Below, one piece after another: positions 1 through 12,991 of a stretch of 64,000 bases of DNA (the first letter of the stretch is position 1; each line of letters opens with the position of its first letter). The notes below the pieces were generated by a model. It was not told where the DNA came from, did no database searches, and worked only from the letters and a program-made list of their open reading frames with translations. The stretch is from positions 868,001 to 932,000 of the forward strand of contig JARFXM010000001.1 in the NCBI GenBank assembly GCA_029532625.1, written 5' to 3'. The position numbers were made by a program, and so were the translations under genes. This stretch comes from Lomentospora prolificans. Lineage: Eukaryota; Ascomycota; Sordariomycetes; Microascales; Microascaceae.

Positions 1-87
1 ATCTGCGACTCGTCGAAGTCGCGCGCGAACCGAGACGAGACCGTGAGCCAGGTGCCGGGCCCATCAAGTCCTCAGCATTACGAATGA
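1..87 (+). CDS. possible 3' end of a gene cut by the window edge
   Basis: Frame 1 is open from the first base to a TGA at 85-87 and would encode the last 28 residues of a protein (ending ...SSPQHYE). The composition is polar and Ser/Arg-rich with mostly C or G at third codon positions, unlike the AT-richer DNA just after it. No family can be assigned from so short a piece, and a chance open frame is quite possible. Confidence 0.3.
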   Translation: MCDSSKSRANRDETVSQVPGPSSPQHYE

Positions 88-2130
88 TGCGCCTCGAAAT
101 TTTACCTAGTGTGTGTGTGTGCCCGGAGTTCCAGGGCTGGGGAGAAGAATATGCCCATTCTTGTGCTATTCCTTCAGGTGTTTATCGGGAGGTTTAATTT
201 CCAGTTCCACGAGACTGGTGAACCCCTTCTCGCCTTATCGTAATGGTGCTCACCCTTCTTTCCATGGTTCGAGTGAGAAACGTACCGATCCCTACAGAGG
301 AGACCCACTGGTTCCAGCCGCACGGGGATCGTTAAGATGAGTGCTACGGTAGGGAGGTACCAGATACGAAATGCGGACTGAAAACGTTTATTGCACTAAC
401 AGCTGACCACGCTCATCGAAGCGCAAATTGCTTGCGGATTAACGACAGCCAGGAACCCAAGACTATGTCTTGGCGCGGACCCTCTCTTTTCAGCCCGGCC
501 TAGCTTCGATACCTTGGTACAAACACGGTGGTGCCATGGAGCCCTTGGATAGACCCAGCCAAGTTTAACAGCCAGAGCACGAAGTACCTACCCCTGTACG
601 AGTCATGCTATATTAGCGACCAATTAAGTGTACCAAAACCTGGTCCTGGTCTCTCCTTTTTTTTGTGGGCTCCGTCTTGAAGTCTCCAAGTCCCTGGATA
701 TACGGCATCCGGATTAGGGTACTCGTTCAATTCAGTGAAACCACCCTCCCCATCGAAGGATGCTTGGCACCTTCCGCCAGAGCTTATTCACGTCAACCAC
801 CCACACTTATGCATGTCTCTGCTGGCGACAGCAGAATTTCTTCGTATTTCCGCAGCGCCACGTCTGTCGGGCCTGCGTGCACACACTTCATGCTCCATGC
901 GCCCACCACCGGACCACTCAGATCTGAACAATGGACCCCAGAGGAAACGGTGCCTTTTCCTCATCTCCTCCCCTCGGAGTCCACATGCGATCCCGCAAGA
1001 TTCAAGTTGATTCTCGCCTGAGATCACTTCCTTCCAAACGCGGGTGTCGTGAAGGGGAAAGAGCTACAAATTCAACGAAAGGATAAAGTGATTGCGTCAA
1101 TCGAGCTGACTCAAAAGTCTCGCCAGTGTTTGTCTTGAAGAGCTCCGTTGGGGGCCGCCCGCCACAGCTTGGCTTCGTGCCGGTGGCTCACCAGGCCTTC
1201 AAGCTCTGGCCAATATTGCGCAGAAAATTCCGCCCATGGAGGCCGGGCAACCTCGCCATCGTAGTATAGTCAGCGGAAATCCCCCTGAGCGGTGCTGATC
1301 TGTTCCGACCGCTGGCTGGCCACCGAAGTACAAGTCGCCCTACCAGACAAAGTTTCCTGCCCCCGGCCGAAGAGAACGGGGAGCGAGGAACAGTGAGGGC
1401 TGTCCTGGGCCTGTGCCATGGTGACGCTCGCGGTTCCCGGAAACCAATCGCCTCGTATCCCTACCATTCTTATGCACTGGCAGGGCAGGTACCTGGAACA
1501 AAAATTCAATAGTTCATGGCCACTGCATCGGCCATCAAATTTGCGGGTTTCCACACAAACGACGCCCCCGTCACCTTGGGATTGGCTTCGCATCCCAATG
1601 CATGCACCGTTTTGGTTGCCAAGGTTGGAACCAGCCTAGCAGCCTTGTTGTCCCCCCGCTCCCCACACCCATGCTCCTCACGATTCCATTTTCTCTTGTG
1701 GCAGAGAGCAAGAGAAGCGACCTTGGGAAACGGCGTCGAAAATGCGGAACCCCTGTGCGGCTAGTGTAATCTCCACCAGCGTCTGGTATCCTGTACCCTA
1801 CCTTCTTGGATGCCGGTCGTGGGTTCTCCAAGTCCGGAACACTCCCATCGTGGCTTACGCCTGCTTGCCCAGTCCCCCCCCCCCCCCCTTTTGGGCAGGG
1901 GCCTTTTCATAGTTTCTTAAAAGAGGACGCATCCAGGGCTAACCTTCTCCTTCTTTTCCTTTCTTCTCCAGGTCTAATACCTCTTAATAACATCTCGTGT
2001 GTAGGCATTGCTGTTCCAATCTTCGTTGGACACTTGGATTCCTACAGTTGTCACTCGTTTTAGAAACAGACCTTCGTTTGGTTAGTTTAATTTTTCTTTT
2101 ATTAATTCCAAAACCACACAAAAGCCCGAC
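88..2130. other. intergenic region upstream of the Agd3-like gene
   Basis: No convincing gene; open frames here are short, overlap on both strands and lack splice logic. It holds a short TG run near 111-121 and a C homopolymer at about 1876-1888. The last 200 bases are pyrimidine-rich (about 1946-1975), a common pattern just upstream of well-expressed fungal genes, so this part probably holds the promoter and 5' leader of the gene at 2131. Confidence 0.6.
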
Positions 2131-4608
2131 ATGCGCTTCTTCACCAGCGCGGTGAGCGCGATCCTCGCCCTCCAGGCGGGACTTGCGTACGCCTGCACAA
2201 AGACGATCAGTGGTACCATTCTTATCATCGCCCGTGACAACGCCGATGCCGCCAACGTTGCTGCCGGCTTCAAGGCCTACGGTATCAAGACCGAGAACCT
2301 TATCGTCCCGAACGGCGGCACCGCGCTTCCCGTTCTCAATTCAACCATCGACCGTGGCAACTACGGTGGTATCGTGACCCATGCCGAGCTCTCCTACGAG
2401 AACGGTGGAAACTTCGCCAGCGCCCTTACCACCGAACAGTGGAACGCCCTCTACCAGTACCAGGTAGACTTCGGTGTCCGAATGGCTCGCATTGATGCCT
2501 ATCCCACGACCGAGTTCGGTAAGTTGCCAAGCGTGGACCGATGGAAAGAAATCGCGGCATCTAACAATTCAAACCAGGTACGGAGGCCGTATTCAGCACT
2601 GCTGATGAGCAGCAGGTGTATTTCACCGACACATCTGAGTTCGCCACGGCCAATGTCAAGACTAATGCCGGCGTGTCTACCCTTGGTCTGTACCACACTG
2701 GCGGTAAGATTGTCGATGCCACCATCGCCAAGGCCATCGCCGAGTACGACGCTTCCGCTGGGAAGGCCGTCTCCGTCGCTGCCGTCGTCAACAAGTACCC
2801 CACCGGCCGTCAGCAGCTGGTTTGGTTCACCAGCTGGGCTAGCGACTGGTCTCTCAACACCAACTTCCTCCAGCACTCTGTTGTCCACTTCGTTACCCGT
2901 GGTCTCTGTAAGTGAAGCCCGATCAATCTTGGCAACACGCTACGTTGTTCATTTTATGCGAATTCGGAGCCTGGAGTTTAGGTTGGCCATGCGGCACTAG
3001 CTCCAGCTTGAAATCTGCATGGAGAAACGTATGGTTCATGGAACGATGATTAACTAATACGTATCAATCAGTCGCGGGTAAGCGCAAGACCTATCTCAAT
3101 ACTCAGGTTGATGATGTTCATTTGTCGACTGAGATTTATTATCCTGCGGGCCAGCCCGAGTTCCGTCTTCGACCTGCGGATCTCACCAACATCAAGAACT
3201 GGCAGGCCGGGCTTCAGAGCCGTCTCCCCGCCGGCTCCAACTTCTTCATTGAGCTTGCTCACAACGGTAACGGTGCCATCATTGCTGCTACCAACGGCGG
3301 CGAGGGCAGCGGCGGTGTCTGCAAGCCCGATGTACCCGTAGACTATGATGAGATTCCTAATGTCGCCTACGAGTGGAGGAAGCCGCTCGGCACTGGTATT
3401 GACATGTGGCCCCCTTCGTTCACCACCACTTACCCCTGGGATGCTACCTGCCCCAAGCTTGACTCGCTCTTGCAGTGGTTCCAGGTTGAGTCCAACCGCA
3501 ATGCCTTTGCTCACCTTTCTCATACTTTCACCCACGAGGAGATGAACAATGCCACCTACAACGACGCCAACCGTGAGATGATCTACAACATCAAGTGGCT
3601 CAAGGATGTTGGATTTTGGACTGCGCAGCGCTTCTCTGAGTCTGGTCTCGTTCCCCCCGCCATTACTGGTCTCCACAACGGTGATGTTATCCGTGCCTGG
3701 ATGGAAAACGGTATCAAGTACGTCGTTGGCGACAACACTCGCCCTGCCCTCTTGAATACTCAAAGCGTCTACTGGCCTCTTATCACCACTTTCGAGACAA
3801 ACGGCCATGACGGTCTTGTCATCGTTCCCCGCTTCGGTAAGTCCTGGATTCCCGATTCCAATACTGGCCCCGGCACGTCGTTTCGACAGCTAACCTTTAT
3901 GCCTTAGCTACCACCATCTACTACAACTGTGATACACCTGAGTGCACTACCAAGGAGTGGACCGACACCTCGACCGCCACTGGGGACTTCAACGCGCTCC
4001 TTGCCGATGCCAAGATGACCAACACCCGATATCTCTTGGCTCTCCGCGCTGACCCATACATGTTCCATCAGGCCAACCTTCGCCAGAGTGTAAGAATGGG
4101 ACTTCCAGGCTGAGCTTGCTGTCTGCAGATTGCTAACACGAATCTAGGATATGCCCACTATCACTATTGGCAACCAGAGTGGCCAGTTCTCTCTTATCCA
4201 GATGTGGATCGAGCTCATCACCCAGGAGTTGACCCGCCTCACCAACTGGCCCATCCAGACTTTGAAGCACGATGATATCGCTCATTACTTCCTTGATCGC
4301 GTCACCCTTGAGTAAGTGGATCAGTTCCGCAATTTGGCCGAGTAAGTTGACTAACAAGGGCGTGTAGCGGTTGCGAGGCCAACGTCGAGTACATCTTTGA
4401 CCACGACAACAAGAAGATCACGGGCGTCAACCTTGTTGCTAATGGCAACACGTGTGGCGTCGAGGTTCCCCTCACCGTTCCTGGCCCTGTCACCACGTCC
4501 AGCGGTGGCGTCGTCCAGGACACCGTTGGCTCTGAGCCCACCATTGCCTGGGCTACCCTCAATGGCAGCCCCATCAGCTTTGCCCTTAGCACCCCCATTG
4601 CTGTTTAA
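2131..4608 (+). CDS. secreted Agd3-like polysaccharide deacetylase (CE18 type)
   Basis: Six exons (2131-2518, 2578-2907, 3072-3836, 3908-4089, 4148-4311, 4368-4608) give 689 residues. A signal peptide (MRFFTSAVSAILALQAGLAYA) starts the protein. The middle contains an Asp-Asp pair (VDDVHLS, D253/D254) and an HTFTHEE motif (H390, H394), the arrangement expected for the catalytic Asp and two metal-binding His of a deacetylase barrel. Overall it matches the fungal proteins often labelled 'extracellular serine-rich protein', whose studied member is Aspergillus fumigatus Agd3, which removes acetyl groups from the exopolysaccharide galactosaminogalactan outside the cell. This copy has no long Ser-rich tract. 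By inference it deacetylates a GalNAc- or GlcNAc-type cell-surface polymer and affects adhesion. No other galactosaminogalactan cluster gene (for example a GT4 synthase) is next to it. The ATG is preceded by AAGCCCGAC and directly followed by the hydrophobic leader, which supports this start. Confidence 0.85.
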
Positions 4609-5571
4609 AGTGGGTTTCCCAACTCATATTAATATCATGAGGACGTGTTCGGCATGAGCGCATTCCTCCCGTCTTTCCTTTGTTTCTCTGCTCTTGGGGT
4701 ACTTCTTTCTCTTTCCTTTTCTGTTCCCGGCTCAGATAGGGGAAGGATAATAGAGCTCAATCTTCCGAAGTTCTTAGCAAGGCGTTTGTTTGTCTCACCC
4801 TAGTCGGGGACAGAAGGGGGAAGCAACGAGGGCAGGATAGAACGAATGAAGACAGAATAGGATGTGTCCCCAGGCTGAAAAAAAGATGATTTTTGTGCGT
4901 ATCAATGCGGAGTTTTAAGAGAGTTGCATTATGGGAATAATCTACTTAACGGGTTCATTGGAAACACAAACGGGAATTGTAGATGGGATTATTACTCTTT
5001 TTCTTCTTTCGCTGTCGGTTTCTACCGGCGCCGTAATTCGAGGATTTAATATCTTAGCAGCCAGTTTCTATTCACCACGGACGGGGACAATTCACACAAG
5101 AATGATTGTTGGCTCGTGGCGGAGGACACTCTCGCAGGGATTTTGCCTCGTTTTCATCTTTTTGATTTTTCTTTTCTCTTCTTTCCCCCCCCCTTCACAG
5201 ACACATACCAAAGACTTATCATAGCCTTTCGATTCTGACGTGTATAGTTTCTTGAAAGTACTTTTTTTTTCAAACTGCACACTGCTCCTTGCGTGATGAT
5301 GGTGAAGACGAATGCAGGACTCGGGATGTTGGGCATTGTGACCGAGTTGTGTTGGTCAGTGAGGCTGAGATTTTAGGTGTGATTTTTTCGCTGGGTGACT
5401 TCTTTTCGTTGTAATATCCTGGAGACCTCATTTAGGCAGAGAATACTTAGCCGCCAGCCAGCAACCGTACGAGCGCAAGACTAATACCAATGGTGGTAAT
5501 ACGCAACCTACAGGTAGCACACGCCGGCATGGATGTGAAATATAATATGTCCAAGTCCAAGTAAAGAAACT

Positions 5572-5655
5572 ATTTTTTTTAAAAAAAATAAAAAATAATA
5601 AAAAATAAAAAAAAAAAAAAAAAAGAAAGAAAGCGAAGAAAAGAAAAAAAAGGGA
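5572..5655. repeat. A-rich low-complexity tract
   Basis: About 84 bases made almost only of A with scattered T and G. It is intergenic, in the 3' region of the Agd3-like gene. Confidence 0.85.
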
Positions 5656-7190
5656 AAAGAAAAACCCCTCCTTAGCCGCTGTAGGGAACATGCATCTTCG
5701 TTCTAGAGCGCCGGTTCGTCTCGACACGGACGGGTTCGCCGGAAGATAGTTTACCTGATTACTTGCATGACTTTGCCGCGCACGTCCAGATCAGGATCCT
5801 CCCGGCCGATTTCCCGTAGCCCCGTCGGTCTCCAGCCGGGGGGTGAAGAATTCTTTCTAGATGGTTACAGGTCTAGACAGTACTGGCGAGTATCCCGAAA
5901 GTACTCTCCGCCTGTCATCGTTTCGAAAGAAGAAAGCCCGCTGGTAAAATATGCCTGCCTCTAGCTGGCCGCGTGCTTGGCCCAGAACGGGCTGGATATC
6001 GATTTACGGATTTCCCGCGTTTCGCGTTGATTTTTCTGTAGAGTCGGATGGCTTTCGTCAGCTAGGCGGAACTTTTTTGTTTTTTTTTTTTTTTTTTTTT
6101 AAAACGGGAGCGCCAAGACGGGGAGTCGCAAGAACGACACTTTTTGGGGAAGGGGAAAAAGTATATCGGCCGGTATATTTCCGATTTTCCCGCGGGGCAC
6201 ACTTTGGGGTTAAAATGTCGATGTTGCCAGCGTGGGATCTCATTTGAGATATTGGGGGGGGAGAGGGTGTTTACTTGGCGGAGGAGGCGATTGGCGCCGG
6301 GTTCGGGGAATCCAGGGCCGGTTCGGAGCCGGCATGGGGCGAAAGAAGGGAAGGGGGCGGATAGGCCTTTCTGGGGTAAAAGAGAACGAGTATAGAGTGG
6401 GTGTGGGATTCGAGCAAGGTTGTATGAGGGGAAAAACGGGGGAGTGTTATGGTGAGGGTGATATAGGAAGCGGGCGTGATGATCTTCTGGGGTTAATCTA
6501 TCTGAGGGGGCCTGGGGTAAAGAAGTGGCGGGATTCTTTTCTGGTTTGGGGCCTGTGGTACCAGGGGCGTGTGAAGAGAGAGAGAGAAGAGGGGGGGGGA
6601 AGAATCCGGGGATGTGGGACGATACAGCGGCCGTTGAGGGGTATTTGAGCCGGAATATATGTTGATGGAAGATGGGGAAGATGAGTACGCGTCACGGGTG
6701 GGAGATATAGACCTTTTTTTTTTTTTTTTTCTTTTTTGTCTTTGATGCCGCGCGATGCGGGTCCGAAGTCAAGGGAAGAGAGAGATTTGATCTCGACCGC
6801 GTCCTTTTTTTCGAGAACAGCTCAAAGCAGTGGGAAAATCATATACCAGAGACGTGGGCCGTAGGGCTTGAGACATGGGACATGGTAGGTTGGACAGAGG
6901 GCGTGATCGTTCTTGCTTGGCGTGTGTGTCTCGGGTGTTTTCGTTTGCCGGGGGCCCTAAGTGGGCACCGTGGTCCTGTGTCCCGTGGCGTTTGCGTGGT
7001 GGCCAAGAAGGATAAGATGAGTGCTAACGAAGGAGGGCGGCGGCGCTTGGGCTCCGGCGGAGGGGGAGTTGTGTGTTATGGCCGGAGGAAGTCTCGGGAC
7101 GGAAGTGACGGTTACGGGGAGGCGGAGACGTCCGGAAGCCGGAAGGACGGGGAAGCTCCGGGTTTTGGTTTTTGTTGCCTCTGGTGCTTT

Positions 7191-7192
<2 letters not shown>

Positions 7193-7220
<28 letters not shown>
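7193..7220. repeat. poly-T tract followed by an AG microsatellite
   Basis: An uninterrupted T run of nearly 30 bases directly followed by a short (AG)n run to about 7234. It lies in gene-free DNA. Confidence 0.85.
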
Positions 7221-7224
<4 letters not shown>

Positions 7225-9751
7225 GAGAGAGAGAGATGCCGAATATGGGGATGAGATCATCGGTGCCTTTTTCTGGCCTTTTGAGGATAGATTCATCGTC
7301 TTATTCCTTTTTCGTTGTTTTATCCTAGATGGGTACAATATAATAAAATACGATGCTGCGTGGAAACAAGCGCCACCCGCCATCACCGCCAACATTGTCG
7401 GTATATGATTACAGAGGCATTTTGGCATTATCTAGCAGACGAAGCCCTTTTCTTTCAGTATTGTTTCTAAAAGTTTTCCATATCTTGGAAGCTGGGGCCC
7501 GACAGTTGACTAGATGCGTTTCGGTGACTAGAAAATTATTTCACATTTCGGCGCCTCGTGTTATGCATCAGTCTCCAGTGTCACCGCCCGTATCCTATCT
7601 ACACCGGTAAAGAAGGTTGTTACGTGTAAAGGAAAAAAAAAATTAATGTCAGCACGTGTATTAAAATTACTTTTGTCCTTTGAAGTAATAGCCGTAGTGC
7701 AATATCATGATGCTCTGCGCCAAGTTCCCGTTCGCGTCCAGCTGGTGCGCTTCGCCGAAATCAGCGCTTCACCTCACGACGCGTCAACTCAGGGCAAACA
7801 GTAGGGAAAAGAATAAAACGAGTAGGCGAGGCATACATACTACAACCCTAGATTTCACTGTTCCTCAACTGCGTCCCGTATTGAGAGGAAAGGAAACGGC
7901 ATGTCGGTGCGACCTGAGGACGGAAGTCGCACATGCTTATCGCGGACGTGGCGATTGTGCTTCCTTCGTATTGAGACTGTCGTGGAAACCAGTCTATCAT
8001 TGGCCAAGAGTTGCACAGCCAGCTTAATAGAGCATGTGTCAAAGAAGCCCCATTCTGTAACCGTATAATGCGCTCGGCAACATGGTGTCCGGCTGGATGG
8101 TAGGATACATTGTAGTTTCGCGATCCGACGAACCATCCTTCCTTTGGCATCTTCCCTCTCGGTGCCACGTGCAAGCCAACACGCATTCTGACATCGTTTC
8201 TGGGCCAATATTGATTTGGCGCTATGATTATATCTGTATAAAGATCTATATGCACTCCTATGAGTGTATGTGCGCTGCATGGTTTCGCTTTCCTCGTAGG
8301 AAATCTCTCGCGCGTCGCGACGAAGGCTGGTCTCCAAGTTTCACAATGAGTGTACTATGTAAGACCAGCCGGGCATTTCACGCCCCGTTTCCCCATCGAT
8401 GGTCGGCATACCTACGGAGGAACGGGACATGAGATTACATCAACACTGCGCTTCAATCTCGGTGCCGCCTTGACCGGCCTTTGGATCTCCAATTTGGCCT
8501 GTATCTTTTTCTGATCCCGGAGACACGACGCTCTCGCCGCGGCATCCGTCTTCATTGCGAGATCAGGCATCTCATCCCTCGCGAGTGCGGTATCAATGGG
8601 CCTCGCGCTTTCAGCAAGTACTAGTCGTCGATTTAAACAGTGTTGCCCGCTGAAGAGAGGTGCTTCTGGGTCGACCCTAGCAGTATATCTGAACGATGGA
8701 AACTAGACGGGGGGCTCTCTAGTCATTCACTAATTGAAAAGGGTATCTAAATACATCTCTAGGCCGACAAGAAACCCGCCACCCCCCCAAAAAACAAAAC
8801 CAACCAACCCCGGGGGACACCGTAGCTGCGATCGTTTCCCAGCAAGGCTTCTCCTCAAAACATCCCCCCGCCACGAGGCTTCGGAAATGCATCTTGGGGG
8901 AAGCGTACAAAGTTGTAGTACAACCATCTAAACCGGCACCCTTTACCATCACGGCAATGCTAATTTACTGTCGAGGTTGTCCAACGTTGCCTGCTGCAAG
9001 GTATGGCTCCCACCGTCATACCATCACGAATCCTTCCCTAACCCCACCAGCACGAGCGTATCCATCATCACCGGTTTAGCTCCGCTCCCTAGTTCCGCTT
9101 GCCTTTGACCACGCAACGCCGTCTTTCTGAAGTTCCGCACTGCGGGGTGCTGTCAAACGAGCCTTCAAGGGCCGTAAGATTTCCGCAAACGAAGATCAAT
9201 GGCAAAGGCTCCGACACCTGCCGAATCTGGGATAGTGATCCTAGCTGATTGGCCCCTCTACTAACACCCCATCCCCCCTTCCCCCTTACCTTTTCCTTTT
9301 CTTCCATTCCCTACAGGACAATAGGGTAGTAGCCGTGATGCCCGACATCCATACACAGCAGGGGACACTCGGCAATTGGGTAGGATCATTTGCTCTTTTT
9401 GGTAAGTGTGGAAGGGGGTCGCGGGGGGCGCGGAGGCGGAGGGATGAACCGGCGGGATGGGATGAAGGATTTCTTTGGGGGCATTTGTTGCAGATCGAAA
9501 TATATTTCCAATGGGCAGGATGTGGTACGGAGGGATTTTTGGGAAACCGTATGCGGGGAATCTTATTCTGGAGCCTGATGGTGGCTCAAAGCGAGAAGAA
9601 AAGAAGAAGAAGAAGAAAAAAAAAAAGCATCTCTCGATTCTATAATGAGGACGATTGCCCAAAGCCGCTGTGAGTTATCGTGAGGTTCGTGACGCCCCAT
9701 GATGTGTGAGGCTGAGAACGCCACACACAGCGCGTCGCGTGAACTTTGGGC

Positions 9752-11075
9752 TTAATATCCCGTCACGCCTTCGCCCCTTTTCCTCTCCTCCTCCTTGTCC
9801 ATTTCCCAGACTTGAAACGGATGATGGTTACCAAACACCACGGGCGCTCGGAGACCCTCGCCATCGACGACAAGGCAATTGGAACGCGCCGGTATCCTCT
9901 CCAGCTGCCCCCCGCCTCCGCGAACCCACATGAAGTCGACCCTTCCCGTACAGCGAGCCTGTTGCCCGTGGGGAAGCTCAACCCACCTAGACGCGCCCTC
10001 GAATTCCGTAATGGGAATGCGCATCCGTGATGCCTCGGCGCGAGACATGAGGTTGACGTCGACGCGCCTGTCGACGAGCGCCTTGGTGGCGTATTTACGG
10101 GCTCCGACGTAAATGTCGATTGTGATAAACATGTGGCCCTCGCGGCGAGATAAGCGCAGAGGAGATTGTGGCTCTGTGTCCGTGGTAGTCGAACGCGACG
10201 ATGTCTCGACGGGGCTAGGTTCGGCAGGCTCAGGTATTGCCGAAGAGGGCGGATGGGAGGCCGACTTTGACCGGCGCCGCCTTCTCGAGCGCCGGGGGAA
10301 TCTGAAAGTCTCCGGTGGCGTGGTGGGCACGGTTCCGGTCCGCGCCATGCTTGTCGCGATGTGGCATAGGGCAATAGGGGCATCGGCCAACGTTTGAGAG
10401 TCCTGAGAGGACCATGGCGACTCCTGGTACGTGCTGGATGCACCAGTGCTCTTCTCGCGTAGCATTTTAATCATATCTACGCAGTCTTTGATTTTCTCGC
10501 CGAACTCGGCTCTTTTCGGTTCGTTAAGAGAGAGAGATCTATCGCCAGAGGAAGTGTGGGCTTACTCACATCCGATCGTCGAGATCAGGGTTAGGCGCAG
10601 CGGACACACGCGACCGCGCCAATTCCAGCGCGCAGGTCATGGTGATGAGCAACAAGCTTGACTTGAGCATCTCCATCTCCTGGGTCAGAGCCGTCAAGTG
10701 CGGTCTCAACCGGTGCCAATGAAAGCTCGTCACGATATCCCATCTGCTCCGCAGCCGCTCGACTTTTTCGCTGTGCTTGTCGATCTTCCTTCTAATGCCT
10801 CGCGAACACTGAGACAGGCTGGCCAGGATATTGTACCTCTTCATGTAAGCGACCACCTCGGTATCCGGTCCGCTCGTGAAATGTTTCCGGAGCGACATTT
10901 CGCTTGCCCTGATGGCCTTGTCGACCACCCTGAAGTGCGATGCGGTCCATCGAATATCCTGCACGACCGTTGGTGCTCCCTTGGCCACTTTGTTAAGGAA
11001 TTTATAGAGCTTGAAGATGTGCTTGGAGAGTTCGACAATGGTTACGATGGAGGCGACTGCCGCTACAGCCTCCAT
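9752..11075 (-). CDS. STAND-type N-terminal domain protein with retropepsin-like domain
   Basis: Two exons on the minus strand (11075-10570, 10511-9752) join in phase to give 421 residues. Residues 1 to about 160 (MEAVAAVASIVTIVELSKH...) are an all-helical segment of the kind found at the N-terminus of fungal STAND/NACHT proteins, with a hydrophobic first helix and then heptad-like helices. A basic, Pro/Ser-rich linker (about 235-290) follows. Then comes a beta-rich segment (IDIYVGARKYATKALVD...VNLMS) that resembles a retropepsin-like aspartyl protease, ending with a second hydrophobic strand block (VVFGNHHPF). In active enzymes the first block would read Asp-Thr-Gly; here it is D316-R-R, so proteolysis is doubtful. 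I start at the second Met because family members begin this way; an in-frame ATG also lies at 11120. The 58-nt intron has a CTTAAC branch site but an AAG acceptor; a 31-nt alternative (acceptor GATAG) would add nine residues in the same frame. Confidence 0.6.
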
Positions 11076-12991
11076 TGCAGCAGATTGTTGATGGTATGAG
11101 TGATAACGACTGGACCGCACGGCAGAGTCGACGCCTTGCGGACAAGGCCAGATTATATTTCCCCTCTCTACCGAATTGAAGGGACACGACGAGTGGCATT
11201 GTTTACTTCGCCACTATTTCTCCGCACGTCAAGAGGCTGCCGAGCAGGCTGCCCTGTGCAAGACATACCTCGATTGAGCAAAGCCGCAAACGAGGCTATC
11301 GTCGGTTAGGCACCAATGCAGGACTGCAAACGGTGCGGAAAAGATGCGAACTAAGAGTGTCGATGCAAGGCTCCTGCTACGGCGAAAGCGTTTTTGGGGA
11401 AAAGGATGGGGTCACACAGCAGATTGTGCCCCGCCACCTTTGCTACTGTGATGATTCCTGATTGCGGGATATGCCGTAGGCATCCTCTAGTGGCTTATCT
11501 CACAGCACAACTTGATATGTAACTGCGAGTGGCGCAATTTACAGCAGGGCTCGCCGCAGCAAGACACACTGCGGGGGGTGGGTTAAGCTTGCGGGAGTCA
11601 ACTTGGGCTGGTCGCATCGCCGATCCGCGAGCTGGCTGGGACGCGGCAGGCCAACTTACCGTGAGTCATTTCGCGCAAAATTCAACCTGTGCGGGGGAGT
11701 GCGCGTTTGCGACCTGGTTTGCGAACGACTTCTCGCTCGCCTTGAGAGGGGGGGGAGGGGGTAGATCGACGCGAAGTCCTGGAAGGTGGGCTCAAACAAC
11801 GCCTAGCTTGTAGCGTCTTGGGACGAATTGATCGTATAGCCAAGGCTTTAGAAAACACTGAGCACACTACGGATCGCGTGCGTCGCAGGCGCCGAGGTTG
11901 GGGTCAGCCAAACCTGAGCCAATTACTACTGCCTGTGAGCTTGAGTTCATCACCCAGTTTGGACTGTTCCATCGGATATTTGATAAACTCCTCATCTAAT
12001 AGGCTACCCAGGTCATCATGCGCGACTACGGGCTGAGCTACACCTGGCGGAGGCTCTCTATCCTGCTGGCTCGATGCGTCGTCTCTTGATCGAGCGCTCA
12101 ACATGCGTGGCAGCCCATTTCCTGGGAATGCGACATCTAGCCCTTTCTCGTCCAGTCCAGGAGGTTCTTGGACGGTTGGTGGTTTAGGCGCGAGCCTTGG
12201 ACACTCCACGGGTCTTTGGGTTCCACGGTCGTAGTCGACTCGTCGCGGTGTCGCGACTGTCGTGATGGACCGTGGAGTCAAGCTTTCGGGCCCTCGGCGG
12301 CGGAGGTGGCTGCGTCTTCAACGGCACCGCTGTTTCCAAAAGTCGACGCGACGACCCCATTTCCTCGCCGTGATGGGTACGCAACCATTAGGCGAACGAT
12401 GACGGAGAAAGAGGAAATTTCTCCCTTTTGACCGCTGATAGTCCGGTCGTTGGCTATTTACACGACCGCAGAAAAGTCCGTTGGCCAGGCTGGCCCCGGG
12501 GAGTCCCCTCCTCTCGGATGCTGGTGAACAGGGGCCAACCAACATCATACATCGACCAAATCGATCAATTCTCAACTGCCAACCAGAAAGAAACCTATGT
12601 GGCGCACGCAGTTTCAAGATCTTATTGGTCGATTTTGATGAGCTCTAAATCGGCGATGGAGGCCTGACTAGGGTGAGGGTGGGTTTGAAATGAGAAGGAT
12701 ACGTGTTGGCTAATAGAGGATTAATAGTCACGGGCGAATCTTGTGATGGAGTGAGGAAAATAGCCTTAACCTTGCGTGTCGACCTACACTTGTTCAAGAT
12801 GAGAGATGCTAGATGCTGTTAAAAGCCAAGTCGTTTCAGTCATAGCTAGTAAGAACTATAAACAGATGCAACTGTTTTCCAATAATCCCAATCCCTGCTT
12901 TACTCGCAGGTCCGGGTTCTCGCCCGCCCCTTCAACTCGCAGCACGGGGCAGAGTCCCTACCCCGCCCTTTAGGTCCGTTAGCCCAAGCTT
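11076..12991. other. intergenic region, weak open frames only
   Basis: The best frame is a minus-strand stretch at 11904-12281, Pro- and charge-rich and ending ...SSNWLRFG, but its only start is a non-ATG codon and the frame upstream is broken. It could be a decayed exon. Nothing else is supported. This stretch separates the minus-strand STAND-N gene from the minus-strand GLTP gene. Confidence 0.5.

Larger units (their letters stand above)
4609..9751. other. gene-free 5.1 kb region with many homopolymer tracts
   Basis: I see no gene. Many overlapping open frames of 60-160 codons occur, but they are low-complexity (G-rich near 6230-6650) or have random composition (minus frame at 7855-8337) and none shows a domain. 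The stretch is marked by long A or T runs at about 5572-5655, 6066-6100, 6714-6730 and 7193-7220, an AG repeat after 7220, and G runs near 6250 and 6595. Confidence 0.6.

Noticed and set aside
3068..3808. 246-codon open frame antisense to the Agd3-like gene
   Set aside because: Shadow of the real exon, no domain content.
6232..6648. 138-codon Gly/Arg-rich plus-strand frame
   Set aside because: Low-complexity G-rich DNA, not protein-like.
7855..8337. 160-codon minus-strand open frame in the gene desert
   Set aside because: Random composition, no domain, no codon bias; a second overlapping frame of similar length lies beside it.
11904..12281. Pro-rich minus-strand frame ending SSNWLRFG
   Set aside because: No ATG, the upstream frame is broken, and no family is recognised; noted as a possible decayed exon only.
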